Origin: Bradyrhizobium sp. 141
GTDB lineage: Bacteria > Pseudomonadota > Alphaproteobacteria > Rhizobiales > Xanthobacteraceae
DNA: 64,000 nucleotides
Direction of reading: 5' to 3'
Assembly (NCBI RefSeq): GCF_023074055.1
Contig: NZ_JADPKR010000082.1
Location: forward strand, 186,001 to 250,000
Part shown: in pieces, positions 43,065 through 51,538 of the stretch
Position numbering within the stretch: position 1 is the stretch's first letter
How the letters are laid out: every line of letters begins with the position of its first letter
Program-made: the position numbers and the translations under genes
Notes under the pieces: model-generated
What the model saw: only the letters and a program-made list of their open reading frames with translations
Databases searched by the model: none
Told to the model about the DNA's origin: nothing

Positions 43065-44639
43065 TCATCCCAACGCCCGGATCACGGCATCCGCCCGGGT
43101 GACAATCGCGACGTTTTGCATGGCGAAATTGATCGAGGCGTTGTGCCAGTCGGCGTTCATGGTCGAGCAGCAATCCTCGGGCACGATCATGAAATAGCCC
43201 TTGTCCGCGCCGGTGCGGGCGGTGTGCTCGACCGACATGTTGGTCCACGCACCGGTGTTGATGATCATGTCGCGCCCGGTCGCTTTCAGGATCGTCTCCA
43301 GCCGCGTGCCTTCCCAGGCGCTCATACGCATCTTCTCGACGACGAAATCGCCGGGCCGCGGCTCGAGCCCGGACACGGGCGCCGCGCCCCAGCTTCCGCG
43401 CACCATCGCCTTGCTGTCGACCAGGCCCTCGAACAGCGGCGCATTCAGCGTGACGCCGGGCGCGCCGGGCTCGACCACGAACCAGACATGGATGACGGCG
43501 ACGCCGCGGGCGCGCGCGGTCTCCGCCAGGCGCCGGACATTCTCGACGACATGCTGTTGCTTCGCGTGGCCGGGCGCGCCGGAATCGGCGAAGGCGCCAC
43601 CGTCCATGATGACGTCGTTCTGCAGGTCCTGGATGATCATGGCGCAGCGCTGCGGATCGAGCCGCATCTCGCCATCGGCGAGGATGGGCGCCGCCGGCGC
43701 GGCGCTTGCGGTCGCGCCGCCGCCGCTTCGCCGGCCGCTCATATAGGGCTCGTGCCGCGGGCCGACCTTGGTCGGGATCGCGTACACCGAATGGGTCGAG
43801 GTCAGGTAAAGCGTGCGGAAATCCGGCCCGCCCCAGGCGAGGTTGGCGACCATCTCGGGGACGCGGACTTTGCCGAGCAGCTCGCCGCGCGGCGAATAGA
43901 CCCAGACGCCGCCGGGCGCGGTGACCCAGATATTGCCGTGCTGATCACACTTCATGCCGTCGGGCAAGCCGGGCTCCAGCTCGGAGCGAATGCCGCTTGC
44001 GAACACCCGCGCATTCGACAGCGAACCGTCGGCATTGACGTCGAAGACGCGGATCAGCGCTTGCACGGTGTCGTTGACATAGAGCAGCGTCTCGTCCGGC
44101 GAGAAGCATAGGCCGTTGGGCTGGTCGAACAGATTGCGCTCGACCACGAGTCGCGGCTCGCCGCCGGGCACGACGCGATAGACGCCCTGGAAGCCGAGCT
44201 GGCGCGGCCGCTCGACGCCATAGACCGGCATGCGGCCGTACCAGGGGTCCGAGAAATAGATCGCGCCGGAGGAGTGCACGCAGACGTCGTTCGGGCTGTT
44301 CAGCTCCTGTCCCCCAAAATGCGACGCCAGCACCTCGCGTCGCCCGTCCGGCCGCTCGCGGATCAGCGACGATGTCGCGTGCTCGCAGACGATGAGATTG
44401 AGCTCGGCATCATAGGTCATGCCGTTGCACTTGTTGGAGGGGCGCTTGACCTCCACGACGCCGCGCCGCGCATCCCAGCGCCGGCGCACGTCGCCGGGCA
44501 TGTCGGAGAACAGCAAATAATGATCGACCGGATGCCAGATCGGCCCCTCCGTGAAGTCGAAGCCGGTGCCGATCTGCGCGACCGGCGCATAGGGGTCGAT
44601 CAGGGTCTCGAACTCGCTTCGCAAGGTGACGTGGGTCAT
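43065..44639 (-). CDS. SMP-30/gluconolactonase - isochorismatase fusion
   Basis: 524 residues, two enzymes in one chain. Residues 1-300 form an SMP-30-type six-blade propeller lactonase with candidate metal ligands Glu31 (TEGPIW), Asn175 (QPNGLCFSPDE) and Asp227 (PDGMKCD). An Ala/Gly linker (301-325) leads to an isochorismatase-like domain with Asp338 (IIQDLQND) and Lys436 (VVEKMRMSAW). The nucleophilic Cys of amidase-type members is Ser469 here (TGAWTNMSVEHTART). Isochorismatases proper also lack the Cys, so the domain may still be active on another bond. It probably opens a lactone and then hydrolyses the product (inference). Confidence 0.9.
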   Translation of the reverse strand: MTHVTLRSEFETLIDPYAPVAQIGTGFDFTEGPIWHPVDHYLLFSDMPGDVRRRWDARRGVVEVKRPSNKCNGMTYDAELNLIVCEHATSSLIRERPDGRREVLASHFGGQELNSPNDVCVHSSGAIYFSDPWYGRMPVYGVERPRQLGFQGVYRVVPGGEPRLVVERNLFDQPNGLCFSPDETLLYVNDTVQALIRVFDVNADGSLSNARVFASGIRSELEPGLPDGMKCDQHGNIWVTAPGGVWVYSPRGELLGKVRVPEMVANLAWGGPDFRTLYLTSTHSVYAIPTKVGPRHEPYMSGRRSGGGATASAAPAAPILADGEMRLDPQRCAMIIQDLQNDVIMDGGAFADSGAPGHAKQQHVVENVRRLAETARARGVAVIHVWFVVEPGAPGVTLNAPLFEGLVDSKAMVRGSWGAAPVSGLEPRPGDFVVEKMRMSAWEGTRLETILKATGRDMIINTGAWTNMSVEHTARTGADKGYFMIVPEDCCSTMNADWHNASINFAMQNVAIVTRADAVIRALG

Positions 44640-44659
44640 CGATCGATCCTCAAGGCACG

Positions 44660-45508
44660 TTACGCCGGGAACCAGTTACGTGCGGGCAACGATTGCACGA
44701 TCGGGCCGGGGACCTGATCGTGCAGGCGCCCGACGACGTTGCCGCCTTCGATCTTGGCGGGACGGTCGTGCACCGGCAGCAAATAGCGCGAATTGCTGAG
44801 CAGCTTCTTGATCGAGGCCTTCTCCGCCCGCTTGCTGGTGCCGTGATTGCCCGTCGTGCGCGGCTCCCAGTCGTGGATCTCGTTGAAGGGCGTCACGATC
44901 TGGTCGTTGAAATCGTAGATCACGTCGCCGCAAATGGTTGCAATCCCATCGGCCGTCTCGACGATGATGTTCATCGAGCCCTCCGTATGCGCATTGGCGG
45001 CGTCGCAATAGACGCCGGGCATCAGCTCGATCGGACCGGTGATCTCCAGGTCAAGGAAGCGCAGCGCGCTCTTGGTGTGCAGCCGGTCGATCAGGTGCTT
45101 GATGTCGGGTGCCGGATATTGCGGATGCATCAGGCCGGAGACGGAATATTCGAGCTCCTTGCGATTGAGCACGACGGTCGTGTTCATCGAAAACAGATCG
45201 TCCTTGCCGGCATGGTCGATGTGCAGATGGGTGTGGCAGACGAAGCGGACGTCGCCCATGCGCACGCCGTGGCGCGCGAGCTGGTTCTCGATCATGTTCT
45301 CGTGGTACTGCAGCCCGCGCATGCCCAGCGTCTCCATGATCTGGTTGGAGCGGTAGCCGGTGTCGACCACGATTGGATATTTCCCCCCGAGGATCAGGAA
45401 GCCGAGGGTGAGGACGCGGCGGGTGCGGCCGCAGTCGCGGCCGAGAACCAGAAAGCTCGATTCCAGTTCGATATCGCCATAGTCCAGGATCTTGATCTCC
45501 AGCGCCAT
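44660..45508 (-). CDS. Metallo-beta-lactamase-fold hydrolase (AHL-lactonase-like)
   Basis: 282-residue MBL-fold enzyme with the two-metal motif HTHLHIDHAG (His94, His96, Asp98, His99), a later ligand in DAANAHTEGSMNI, and GDVIYDFNDQ. The arrangement is that of the N-acyl-homoserine lactonase/AttM branch, which also includes lactonases of catabolic pathways. ATG 45508 has GGGAGGG upstream. Position between an amidohydrolase and an SMP-30 lactonase suggests lactone hydrolysis in the same pathway rather than quorum quenching. Confidence 0.88.
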   Translation of the reverse strand: MALEIKILDYGDIELESSFLVLGRDCGRTRRVLTLGFLILGGKYPIVVDTGYRSNQIMETLGMRGLQYHENMIENQLARHGVRMGDVRFVCHTHLHIDHAGKDDLFSMNTTVVLNRKELEYSVSGLMHPQYPAPDIKHLIDRLHTKSALRFLDLEITGPIELMPGVYCDAANAHTEGSMNIIVETADGIATICGDVIYDFNDQIVTPFNEIHDWEPRTTGNHGTSKRAEKASIKKLLSNSRYLLPVHDRPAKIEGGNVVGRLHDQVPGPIVQSLPARNWFPA

Positions 45509-45539
45509 TCGTTGCCCTCCCTGCCTTGTTTCTTGTCTG

Positions 45540-46424
45540 TCAAAGTCGATACACGCGCGCTGCGGTAGCGCTGAAGATCGCGTCCTGCTGTTCTGCACTG
45601 AACGGCGCGGCGGCGCTGCGAGAAGCGCCCACGAGGTCGCGATAGCTGGTCCACAATTTTTCGATCGGGAAGTTGGAGCCGAACAGGCAACGCTCCGCAC
45701 CGAAGATCGCGACGGTGTCAGTGAGCACGGCGGCGATGTGCAAGGGATCGTTGCGATGAATAAAGGTGCCGAGTCCGGAAAGTTTTGAGACCACGTTGGG
45801 GCAGGCCGCGAGCCGGGCCATCCCGCCGCGCCAGGCGGCGCGGCCGCCAGGCGAAAGATCCTCCAGCATGCCGGCATGCTGGAGGATGAAGGTCACCGCG
45901 GGGCACGCCTCGGCGAGCACTGCGGCCTGCGGCATTTGCGGCGTGAACACCTGCAAATCGAAACTCCAGCCATAGTCGGCTAGACGCGCGACGTTGCGGC
46001 GGATCATCGGATCGGCGCAGAGATCCGGGCGGGCCGCAAAGCGGTAGAGCGGGTTCTCGTGCCAGTGCAACTGCATGCGCACGCCGCGCACCAGCGGATA
46101 GCGCTTCAGGCGATCGAGCTGCGGGCGAACGTCGTCCACGGCAAAATTGGCATAGGCCACCATCGCGTGCGGCCAGCCGTGCGCGTCGGCTGTCTGCTGC
46201 ACCCACGCGGCCTCGTCCTCGAAACGCTCGTTGGCCCAGTTGGTCTGCACATAGACGGAGCGTGTGACGCCGGTGCCTTTGAGGTCGTCGAGATATTCGG
46301 GAAGCAGATAGTCGCGCCGGATCGGTTCATACGGGCCGAAGATGCGCGGCTGCATGGGGCCGATCAGCCAGGGCAGGTCGGCCTGCCGCCAGATGTGATG
46401 ATGGCCGTCGACAATGTCGGTCAC
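45540..46424 (-). CDS. Amidohydrolase_2-family metal-dependent hydrolase (PDC-lactonase-like)
   Basis: 294-residue TIM-barrel hydrolase of the family that includes 2-pyrone-4,6-dicarboxylate lactonase and fucono-lactonase. Motifs: DGHHHIWRQADLPWL at the N-terminus, RGVRMQLHWHENP, ILQHAGML and CLFGSNFPIEKL. The last has Asn where most relatives have Asp (GSDWP); this occurs in a subset. GTG 46424 overlaps the VWA gene stop (GTGA). Confidence 0.87.
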   Translation of the reverse strand: MTDIVDGHHHIWRQADLPWLIGPMQPRIFGPYEPIRRDYLLPEYLDDLKGTGVTRSVYVQTNWANERFEDEAAWVQQTADAHGWPHAMVAYANFAVDDVRPQLDRLKRYPLVRGVRMQLHWHENPLYRFAARPDLCADPMIRRNVARLADYGWSFDLQVFTPQMPQAAVLAEACPAVTFILQHAGMLEDLSPGGRAAWRGGMARLAACPNVVSKLSGLGTFIHRNDPLHIAAVLTDTVAIFGAERCLFGSNFPIEKLWTSYRDLVGASRSAAAPFSAEQQDAIFSATAARVYRL

Positions 46425-47542
46425 GCCGCTCTCCTTCGTCCCAACGCCAGAATATGCGCGACGATTGACGCGCTCGAACCGCCATCCACGAGGTCGTCGA
46501 CGAAGCGCTCGATGGCGATCAGCGCCTCGGTCTGCGGGCGGAAGCCGGGGCTTGTCGCCAGCGGCGTCAGCCAGCTCAAGCGCCAGGCACGGCGCGACAG
46601 CTTCGCGACGGCGTCGGCAAGTGCGTCGGTCTCGCCGCGCTCCAGTCCATCGGACACGATGACCACGGCGGCGCCGCGGGCGTAGCCACCGAACCGCGGG
46701 ACCGCCAGGAACGCTTGCAGCGCGTCGCCGATACGGGTGCCGCCGTCCCAGTCACTGACCAGATGAGCGGCTGCGTTCATCGCCTGCTCGCGACGCTTCA
46801 TCCGCAACGGACGGGTGACGCGGGTCAGCCGCGTGCCGAAGGTGAAGACCTCGACGCCGGGCGCGGCTTGCACCAGCGCATGCGCGAGCTTCATGTTTTC
46901 CTCCGTGCGGATCTTCATCGAGCCGGAGACGTCGATCAGCAGCAGCATCTTGCGCGGACGTTGGCGCCGCTTCATGTGACCGAGCCGCAGGATCTCGCCG
47001 TCGCTGCGGACGCTGTCGCGCAAGGTGCGGCGGAGATCGGAAAACGGTCCGCGGCGAGCGCGCATGCGGCGATGGCCGCGCCGCCGCGGCAGGCGTCGTG
47101 GTGCCTCCCTCGCCAGACGGCGCAATGCGTCTGTGCTCGCGGTCGACGCAAAGCGGCGCTCGACCAGCGCCTCGCTTCGGGTCGCAGTGAGGCCGGACTC
47201 ATTGGCCTCGTCGGAGAGCAGGGGGGCCTCATCACCGCGGCCTTCCTCCTGAAGCCGGACGGTCTCGTCGTCCTCGCCGTCCTCGGGGCGCTCGATGGCC
47301 TCGTTGCCGCGGAAATGCAGATCGAACAGCCGGTCGAAGGTCGCGCGGCGTTCGGGCGGCGGAGCCAGCGTTGCCAGGGCGGCTTGCTTGATGTGCTCGA
47401 TGCTATCAGGGCCGAGCAGCCCGATCGCGGCGAGGAACGTCGTGGTTTGCTCCGGTGCCACGGCAAAGCCGTTCGCGCGCAGCAGCGAAACGAAGGAAAC
47501 AAAGATCCGCGCGGCGCGCGGCAGCTGCGTCTCGATGGTCAT
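46421..47542 (-). CDS. VWA-domain protein (CoxE-like)
   Basis: 373 residues. The N-terminal half is charged and helical; the von Willebrand factor A domain starts near 198 with the MIDAS motif LLIDVSGSM (Asp204, Ser206, Ser208) and later SDGLERGETD. In carbon monoxide dehydrogenase clusters the CoxD-CoxE (MoxR-VWA) pair matures the Mo-Cu centre. Here the pair follows the Mo subunit genes and should mature that enzyme. ATG 47542 overlaps the MoxR stop (ATGA). Confidence 0.92.
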   Translation of the reverse strand: MTIETQLPRAARIFVSFVSLLRANGFAVAPEQTTTFLAAIGLLGPDSIEHIKQAALATLAPPPERRATFDRLFDLHFRGNEAIERPEDGEDDETVRLQEEGRGDEAPLLSDEANESGLTATRSEALVERRFASTASTDALRRLAREAPRRLPRRRGHRRMRARRGPFSDLRRTLRDSVRSDGEILRLGHMKRRQRPRKMLLLIDVSGSMKIRTEENMKLAHALVQAAPGVEVFTFGTRLTRVTRPLRMKRREQAMNAAAHLVSDWDGGTRIGDALQAFLAVPRFGGYARGAAVVIVSDGLERGETDALADAVAKLSRRAWRLSWLTPLATSPGFRPQTEALIAIERFVDDLVDGGSSASIVAHILALGRRRAA

Positions 47543-48420
47543 GCCGTCGCCTCCGCGAGCATGGCATCGAGCCGCGGCGAGATGAAATGCAGATCCTCTT
47601 CGTCCTTGAGGGCCACGCCGATCGAGCGCTTGAACGCGTCCGGCCAGCGCGCGCCGCCGTTGTGCAGCAGCGTCGCGGCCTCGGCCCAGTCGACGGCCTC
47701 GGCAATGCCCGGCGCCTTGCTGAGGGGTTCGCGCCGCAGCTTCTCCACAGCTGCGACGACGGCGCGGGCCGTGGCTTCGGCAACGCTGGAGGCGCGCATC
47801 ATGATGATCCGCGCCTCGCGCTCGGCAGTCGGATAGTCGATCCAATGATAGACGCAGCGGCGGCGCAGGGCCTCGTGCAGATCGCGCGTCCGGTTCGACG
47901 TCAGCACCACCACGGGGCGTTCGGCCGCGCGAACCGTGCCGCGCTCGGGAATCGAGATCTGGAAGTCGGAGAGGAATTCGAGCAGGAAGGCCTCGAACTC
48001 CTGATCGGCACGATCGATCTCGTCGATCAGCAGCACGGTGGAATCGGGCGCGCGGAGCGCGGCCAGCATCGGACGTTCGATCAGGAAGGTCTCGCCATAG
48101 ATGTCGATGCTCTCGTCGCCGGCCTGGCGGATCGCCAGCATCTGGCGCGGGTAGTTCCACTCATAGAGCGCAGCGGAGGCATCGATGCCCTCGTAGCATT
48201 GCAGGCGGATCAGGCGCCGGCCGAGCACGGCGGCGATCGCTTTTGCGGCCTCGGTCTTGCCGACGCCCGGCGCGCCTTCCAGCAGCAGGGGCTTGCCGAG
48301 CGCGAGGCCGAGATAGGCTGATGTCGCAAGGCCCTCGTCGGCGAGGTAATAGGCCGCCCGAAGCGCCTTCTCGAGCGCCTCGGGGCTGTCGATGCCGACG
48401 ATGTTGCTGCGAACCGCCAC
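47539..48420 (-). CDS. MoxR-type AAA+ ATPase (CoxD-like)
   Basis: 293-residue AAA+ chaperone. Walker A is GAPGVGKT (residues 49-56), Walker B is LLIDEIDRAD near 130, sensor 1 is VVLTSNRTRDLHEALRRRC. GTG 48420 is chosen because GAGGAACG precedes it and the protein then starts with MAVRSNIVGIDSPEALEKAL. Ten bases follow the Mo-subunit stop. Likely partner of the VWA protein in enzyme maturation. Confidence 0.93.
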   Translation of the reverse strand: MAVRSNIVGIDSPEALEKALRAAYYLADEGLATSAYLGLALGKPLLLEGAPGVGKTEAAKAIAAVLGRRLIRLQCYEGIDASAALYEWNYPRQMLAIRQAGDESIDIYGETFLIERPMLAALRAPDSTVLLIDEIDRADQEFEAFLLEFLSDFQISIPERGTVRAAERPVVVLTSNRTRDLHEALRRRCVYHWIDYPTAEREARIIMMRASSVAEATARAVVAAVEKLRREPLSKAPGIAEAVDWAEAATLLHNGGARWPDAFKRSIGVALKDEEDLHFISPRLDAMLAEATA

Positions 48421-48430
48421 AGCCGTTCCT

Positions 48431-49453
48431 CTAGCGCCGTGCCTGCGGTCGTGCGCCGCCTTGGCTCTTGATCGCGCGCAGCACCTTTTCGGGCGTGATC
48501 GGCAGGTCGTCGATGCGCACGCCGACGGCGTTGAAGATCGCATTCGCAACGGCCGGCAGCACCGGGTTGGCGCACATCTCGCCGGGGCCTTTGGCCCCGA
48601 AGGGACCATCAGGGGCGGGACGCTCCAGCACCGCAATATCGTGCGGCCAGATGTCACCGGGGCCGGGCATCAGATATTCAACGAAGTCGCGGGGGCCGTG
48701 AACGGGATCGGGATAATAGGGCTCCGGCGTTTCGTAGAGCGCGTGGCTGACGCCCATCCAGGCGCCGCCGACCAGCTGTTGCTCGACCAGACGCGGGTTG
48801 AGCGCGCGGCCGAGCTCATAGGCGGAGTCCATCCGCACCATCGCGACTTCGCCGGTCTCGTCGTCGACCTCGACCTCCGCGACGAGGCAGGCATGGGCGT
48901 AACAGGTTGCCGGCGACATCTCGCCGGTCTCCGGATCGACGTTGGAGAGCGGGACGAGAAAGATGCCGCGACCCGAGATGGTCTTGCCCTGCTTGAACTG
49001 CGCGGCAATCGCGACATCCTTGGTCGAGATCGAGCGATGCGGCGCGCCCTTGACGTGGATATTGCCGCGGCCGTCGGTTTCGAGATCGGCCGCGTTGACC
49101 TCGAGCTCCTCGGCCGCGGCCTCCATCATCACGCCGCGCGCTTCGCGGGCGGCAGCCATCACGGCATTGCCGACGCGGTGGGTGCCGCGTGAGGCGAACG
49201 AGCCCATGCAGTGCGGGCCGGTGTCGGAGTCCGCCGTGTCGACATAGACGTCCTCGACCGGCACGCCCAGCGTCTCGGCGCAGATCTGCCGCGTCACCGA
49301 CTTCATGCCCTGTCCCAAGTCGATCGACGACAGCGCCACCGTGAACTTGCCGCTGGGATTGGAATGAACCAGTGCCTGGCTTGGATCGCCACCGAGGTTC
49401 ATGCCGATCGGATAGTTGATCGACGCCATGCCGCGTCCGCGATGCCTGGTCAT
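48431..49453 (-). CDS. Molybdenum hydroxylase large subunit, C-terminal half
   Basis: 340 residues equal to the second half of a xanthine dehydrogenase-type Mo subunit. It starts at the point where intact homologues read rGrGiA (RGRGMASINYPIGMNLGG). Mo-pterin contacts follow: SSIDLGQGMKSVTRQICAETLG, GSFASRGTHRVGNAV, and the catalytic Glu292 in GAKGPGEMCANPV. ATG 49453 has its own AGGAG nine bases upstream and sits one base after the stop of the N-terminal half, in another frame. Not CO dehydrogenase: the N-half lacks the CSFR loop. Confidence 0.9.
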   Translation of the reverse strand: MTRHRGRGMASINYPIGMNLGGDPSQALVHSNPSGKFTVALSSIDLGQGMKSVTRQICAETLGVPVEDVYVDTADSDTGPHCMGSFASRGTHRVGNAVMAAAREARGVMMEAAAEELEVNAADLETDGRGNIHVKGAPHRSISTKDVAIAAQFKQGKTISGRGIFLVPLSNVDPETGEMSPATCYAHACLVAEVEVDDETGEVAMVRMDSAYELGRALNPRLVEQQLVGGAWMGVSHALYETPEPYYPDPVHGPRDFVEYLMPGPGDIWPHDIAVLERPAPDGPFGAKGPGEMCANPVLPAVANAIFNAVGVRIDDLPITPEKVLRAIKSQGGARPQARR

Positions 49454-49454
49454 G

Positions 49455-51047
49455 TCAGCGTCTCCTGGTGCCGAACACGGATGAGAACCGCGTCGCGCCG
49501 TGCGATGGCGCGGCCGGGCGGGGCGGGGGAGGCGGCGGTGCCGGCGGAGGCGGATCGCGCGGCGGCTCCCGTGTCGCGGTCACCGGCGCGCGGTCATAGC
49601 TCGTGCGCTGCTGCGCAGGGGCGGCCGGGCGCGCGCGCGAATCCGTCGGCGTCGGCGGGATGGCGGCGCGGCTGCCGCCGCCGTCCTTGCGCGAGGACGC
49701 GCGCCTGAACTCGTCGCGGATCGGCCATTTGGCCTTTTCGGCCGCGACCTGAACGCATTCGATCAGCGCGGTGTTCTTGGCCTCGCGCCGATGCGCCTTC
49801 ATGTCGCCGTCGCGATAGGCGTTGAGAATGCGAAACTCCATCGGGTCCATGCCGACGAGGTTCGCGAGCTTGTCCATCTGGCATTCGATCGCAAAGTCCA
49901 TCGCGGTGACGCCGAAACCGCGCATGGCGGTCGCGGGCGTGCGATTGGTGAAGACGCAATAGACGTCGCCATAGACGTTCGGGATGGTGTAGGGCCCGGG
50001 CAGATGCGCGGCGCACTTCACCGCGGCGTAGCTCGACAGCCGCGTATAGGCGCCGCTGTCGAAATAGGCGCGGATCTTGCGCGCGACGACGCGGCCGTCG
50101 CGCATTACGCCGTCCTTGATGTAGATGCGCTCGGCGCCGCGCGGCGGCCCATACTGCATTTCCTCCTCGCGCCCGAACACGTAGCGGACGGGTCGTCCGG
50201 TCAGCATGGCGCCGAGGATGGCGAGCGGCTCGGTCAATGTGTCCACCTTGCCGCCGAAGCCGCCGCCGACGGTGCCCCCGATGAAGTGGAACGTGTTGGA
50301 GGGCACGTCCAGGATCTTGGCGCAGGTGTCGACGGAGAAGAACAGCGCCTGGGTCGAGGTGTAGACGACGTAGCGGCCGTTGGTGTCGGGCGCGGCAATG
50401 GCGCCGTTGGTCTCGGTCGGCGCGTGCTCGATCGGCGACATCTGGTAGCGCTGTTCGAGCACGTGGTCTGCGCTCGCGAGCGCTGCATCGGCATCGCCAA
50501 AGCGCAGGCGCTGGTGATCGTAGACGTCGTGATAGATGAAGGTGTTCTTCGGATAGGTCTCGTTGACCACGGGCGCGCCGGATTTCAGCGCGTCCTCGAC
50601 ATCGAACACAGCCGGGAGCGGCTCGTAATCGACCTTGACCTTCGCGATGGCCTCGAACGCCTCGTGCTCGCTATCGGCGACGATGGCGAGGATCGGCTCG
50701 CCCTTGTAGCGGACCTTGTCCACGGCGAGCGAGGGCTCGTCATCCTTGCCGAAGTTGATCAGGCTCAGCAGCGTGTTGAGATTGACCGGCACGTCGGTGC
50801 CACGGATGATCCGGCGCACGCCAGCCGAGCGTTCTGCGTCCGTGGTATCGATGCGACGGATCCGTGCATGGGCCTGTGTCGAGCGAACGACCTTCAGGTG
50901 CAGCATGCCTTGCAGCTTATGATCATTGAAATAGCTCGACGTGCCCGTGACATGGCCGAGCATGTCCTGGCGTTGCGTGCCCTTGCCGATCTCCTTGAGG
51001 TTATCGTCGCGCTCGTCGGCGAAGATGTCCTTGCGCAGTTCCAGCAT
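49455..51047 (-). CDS. Molybdenum hydroxylase large subunit, N-terminal half with Pro-rich tail
   Basis: 530 residues: aldehyde oxidase/xanthine dehydrogenase a/b hammerhead domain (RQDMLGHVTGTSSYFNDHK ... RIRRIDTTDAERSAGVRRI), then the first Mo-binding segment with FIGGTVGGGFGGKVDTL and ATAMRGFGVTAMDFAIECQMDKLA. After about residue 460 it changes to a low-complexity Pro/Arg/Ala stretch (a run of PPPPAPPPPPP) absent from homologues and then stops. The catalytic half is the next gene. It is ten bases behind the 2Fe-2S subunit gene. Confidence 0.9.
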   Translation of the reverse strand: MLELRKDIFADERDDNLKEIGKGTQRQDMLGHVTGTSSYFNDHKLQGMLHLKVVRSTQAHARIRRIDTTDAERSAGVRRIIRGTDVPVNLNTLLSLINFGKDDEPSLAVDKVRYKGEPILAIVADSEHEAFEAIAKVKVDYEPLPAVFDVEDALKSGAPVVNETYPKNTFIYHDVYDHQRLRFGDADAALASADHVLEQRYQMSPIEHAPTETNGAIAAPDTNGRYVVYTSTQALFFSVDTCAKILDVPSNTFHFIGGTVGGGFGGKVDTLTEPLAILGAMLTGRPVRYVFGREEEMQYGPPRGAERIYIKDGVMRDGRVVARKIRAYFDSGAYTRLSSYAAVKCAAHLPGPYTIPNVYGDVYCVFTNRTPATAMRGFGVTAMDFAIECQMDKLANLVGMDPMEFRILNAYRDGDMKAHRREAKNTALIECVQVAAEKAKWPIRDEFRRASSRKDGGGSRAAIPPTPTDSRARPAAPAQQRTSYDRAPVTATREPPRDPPPPAPPPPPPRPAAPSHGATRFSSVFGTRRR

Positions 51048-51056
51048 GGTCTGACC

Positions 51057-51533
51057 TCAGGCGCTGACCCGGCCGCCGGCGGCGGCGAGGATGGCATTGA
51101 TGATCGGCTCGTAGCCGGTGCAGCGGCAGATGTTGCCGGAGATGGCCTCGACGACTTCGTCGCGGCTGGGCGAGGGGTTGCGGTCGAGCAGCGCCTTTGC
51201 TGCCATCAGCATCCCCGGCGTGCAGTAGCCGCACTGGGCGGCAAAATTGTCGGCGAAGGCGCGTTGCAGCGGGTGCAGGTTCGGGCCCTGCTTCATGCCG
51301 TCGAGCGTTTCGATCGAGCGGCCGGCGACCGTCTCCGCCAGCGTCAGGCAGGAGAGGTGGAGCTCGCCGTCGATCAGCACACTGCACGTGCCGCAGCCGC
51401 CCTGGCCGCAGCCGAACTTCGGCGTCATGTCGCCGATCAGCTCGCGCAGCGCCACCAGGAGATTGGTGCCGCCATCGACGAAGATTGCGACGTCGCGGCC
51501 GTTGTGACGAAATTGCAGGGGTATCTTGGCCAT
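51057..51533 (-). CDS. Molybdenum hydroxylase small subunit, two 2Fe-2S clusters (CoxS-like)
   Basis: 158 residues. The plant-ferredoxin-type cluster is bound by Cys42, Cys47, Cys50 and Cys62 (FGCGQGGCGTC, LSC). The second cluster is bound by Cys101, Cys104, Cys136 and Cys138 (QCGYCTPGM, NICRCTGYEPI). It passes electrons from the Mo centre to the FAD subunit. Typical length. Five bases separate it from the FAD subunit gene upstream. Confidence 0.97.
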   Translation of the reverse strand: MAKIPLQFRHNGRDVAIFVDGGTNLLVALRELIGDMTPKFGCGQGGCGTCSVLIDGELHLSCLTLAETVAGRSIETLDGMKQGPNLHPLQRAFADNFAAQCGYCTPGMLMAAKALLDRNPSPSRDEVVEAISGNICRCTGYEPIINAILAAAGGRVSA

Positions 51534-51538
51534 AGGCT

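Noticed and set aside
44660..45508. Quorum-quenching AHL lactonase
   Set aside because: The motif fits, but no luxI/luxR gene is near and the gene is embedded in a catabolic operon, so a pathway lactonase is likelier.
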